Part shown: positions 6,044 through 6,081 of the stretch, piece by piece
Layout of the letters: every line of letters starts with the position of its first letter
Numbering within the stretch: position 1 is the stretch's first letter
Assembly (NCBI GenBank): GCA_937911845.1
Contig: CALDQF010000422.1
Coordinates: 1-6,081, forward strand
Direction: 5' to 3'
From: an uncultured Phycisphaera sp.
Lineage (GTDB): Bacteria; Planctomycetota; Phycisphaerae; Phycisphaerales; SM1A02
Length of the DNA: 6,081 nt
Notes under the pieces: generated by a model
Databases searched by the model: none
Told to the model about the DNA's origin: nothing
Seen by the model: the letters and a program-made list of their open reading frames with translations, nothing else
Translations under genes and position numbers: made by a program

Positions 6044-6073
6044 TCCGCATCAGTCCAAGAGAACTGATGCGGA
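6044..6073. other. perfect 11-bp hairpin, repeat copy 2
   Basis: Same stem and loop as in copy 1: left arm 6044-6054, loop 6055-6062, right arm 6063-6073, with no base changes. It lies 73 bases after the first copy's hairpin. Confidence 0.85.
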
Positions 6074-6081
6074 GAGAAGAG

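Larger units (their letters stand above)
5942..6081. repeat. tandem direct repeat (two copies, about 71-73 bp) with two hairpins per unit, cut by window edge
   Basis: Copy 1 spans 5942-6012 and copy 2 spans 6013-6081. Over the 67 aligned positions the copies are identical, except that copy 2 has two extra bases (AG) after CCCAG. Each begins AGTTGTCGACCCAG, has a first small hairpin around CCCAG/CTGGG, a GGGCCC palindrome, a second perfect 11-bp hairpin, and a purine-only linker (GAGAGAAGAGAGAG) before the next unit. The lengths are not multiples of three and no gene covers the array. It starts 39 bases after the stop of the 406-residue protein, so it would be in that operon's 3' untranslated region. 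More copies may lie beyond the window. I do not recognise it as a named RNA or REP family. It is not a CRISPR: there are no unique spacers. Confidence 0.9.

Noticed and set aside
5942..6081. CRISPR array or spacer-type repeats
   Set aside because: The copies are contiguous, about 71-73 bp, with no unique spacers and no cas genes in view.

Overview
The window is a compact, gene-dense bacterial chromosome segment with seven protein-coding genes and a structured tandem repeat at its right edge. The density, 4-base stop/start overlaps, two TlpA-type thioredoxin-fold proteins and a lipoprotein with a planctomycete-like core suggest a Planctomycetota-type (perhaps Phycisphaerae-like) organism. This is inferred from gene style only; no rRNA or other strong taxonomic marker is present. 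No tRNA, insertion sequence, integrase, CRISPR array or phage gene was seen.

Layout. Positions 1-880 (+): the C-terminal part of an alpha/beta hydrolase (BD-FAE/esterase type), followed 5 bases later by a small unrecognised 142-residue protein. Positions 951-2251 (-): a translationally coupled pair reading leftwards, a 214-residue lipoprotein and then a thioredoxin-like protein with an intact WCGPC site. This pair converges on the first block, and a weak terminator candidate lies between them. Positions 2273-5902 (+): a divergent four-gene run of amidohydrolase (YtcJ/amidohydrolase_3 type), stand-alone CinA C-terminal/PncC-type nicotinamide-nucleotide amidase, FolK (HPPK), and a 406-residue protein with a TlpA-like C-terminal domain in which both redox cysteines are gone. 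The first three are joined by 4-base ATGA and GTGA overlaps. The fourth starts inside the end of folK behind a strong AGGAGG site. Positions 5942-6081: two near-identical direct repeats of about 71-73 bases, each holding two hairpins and cut by the window edge.

Working together. PncC-type deamidation of nicotinamide mononucleotide (NAD recycling) and FolK (folate synthesis) are housekeeping cofactor steps. The amidohydrolase has no assignable substrate, so the run reads as a transcriptional unit of convenience more than one pathway. The lipoprotein/TlpA pair and the degenerate TlpA-like protein probably act outside the cytoplasm. I found no clear defence, mobile or secondary-metabolite system. 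The points most worth following are the redox-dead thioredoxin-fold protein and the hairpin repeat array.
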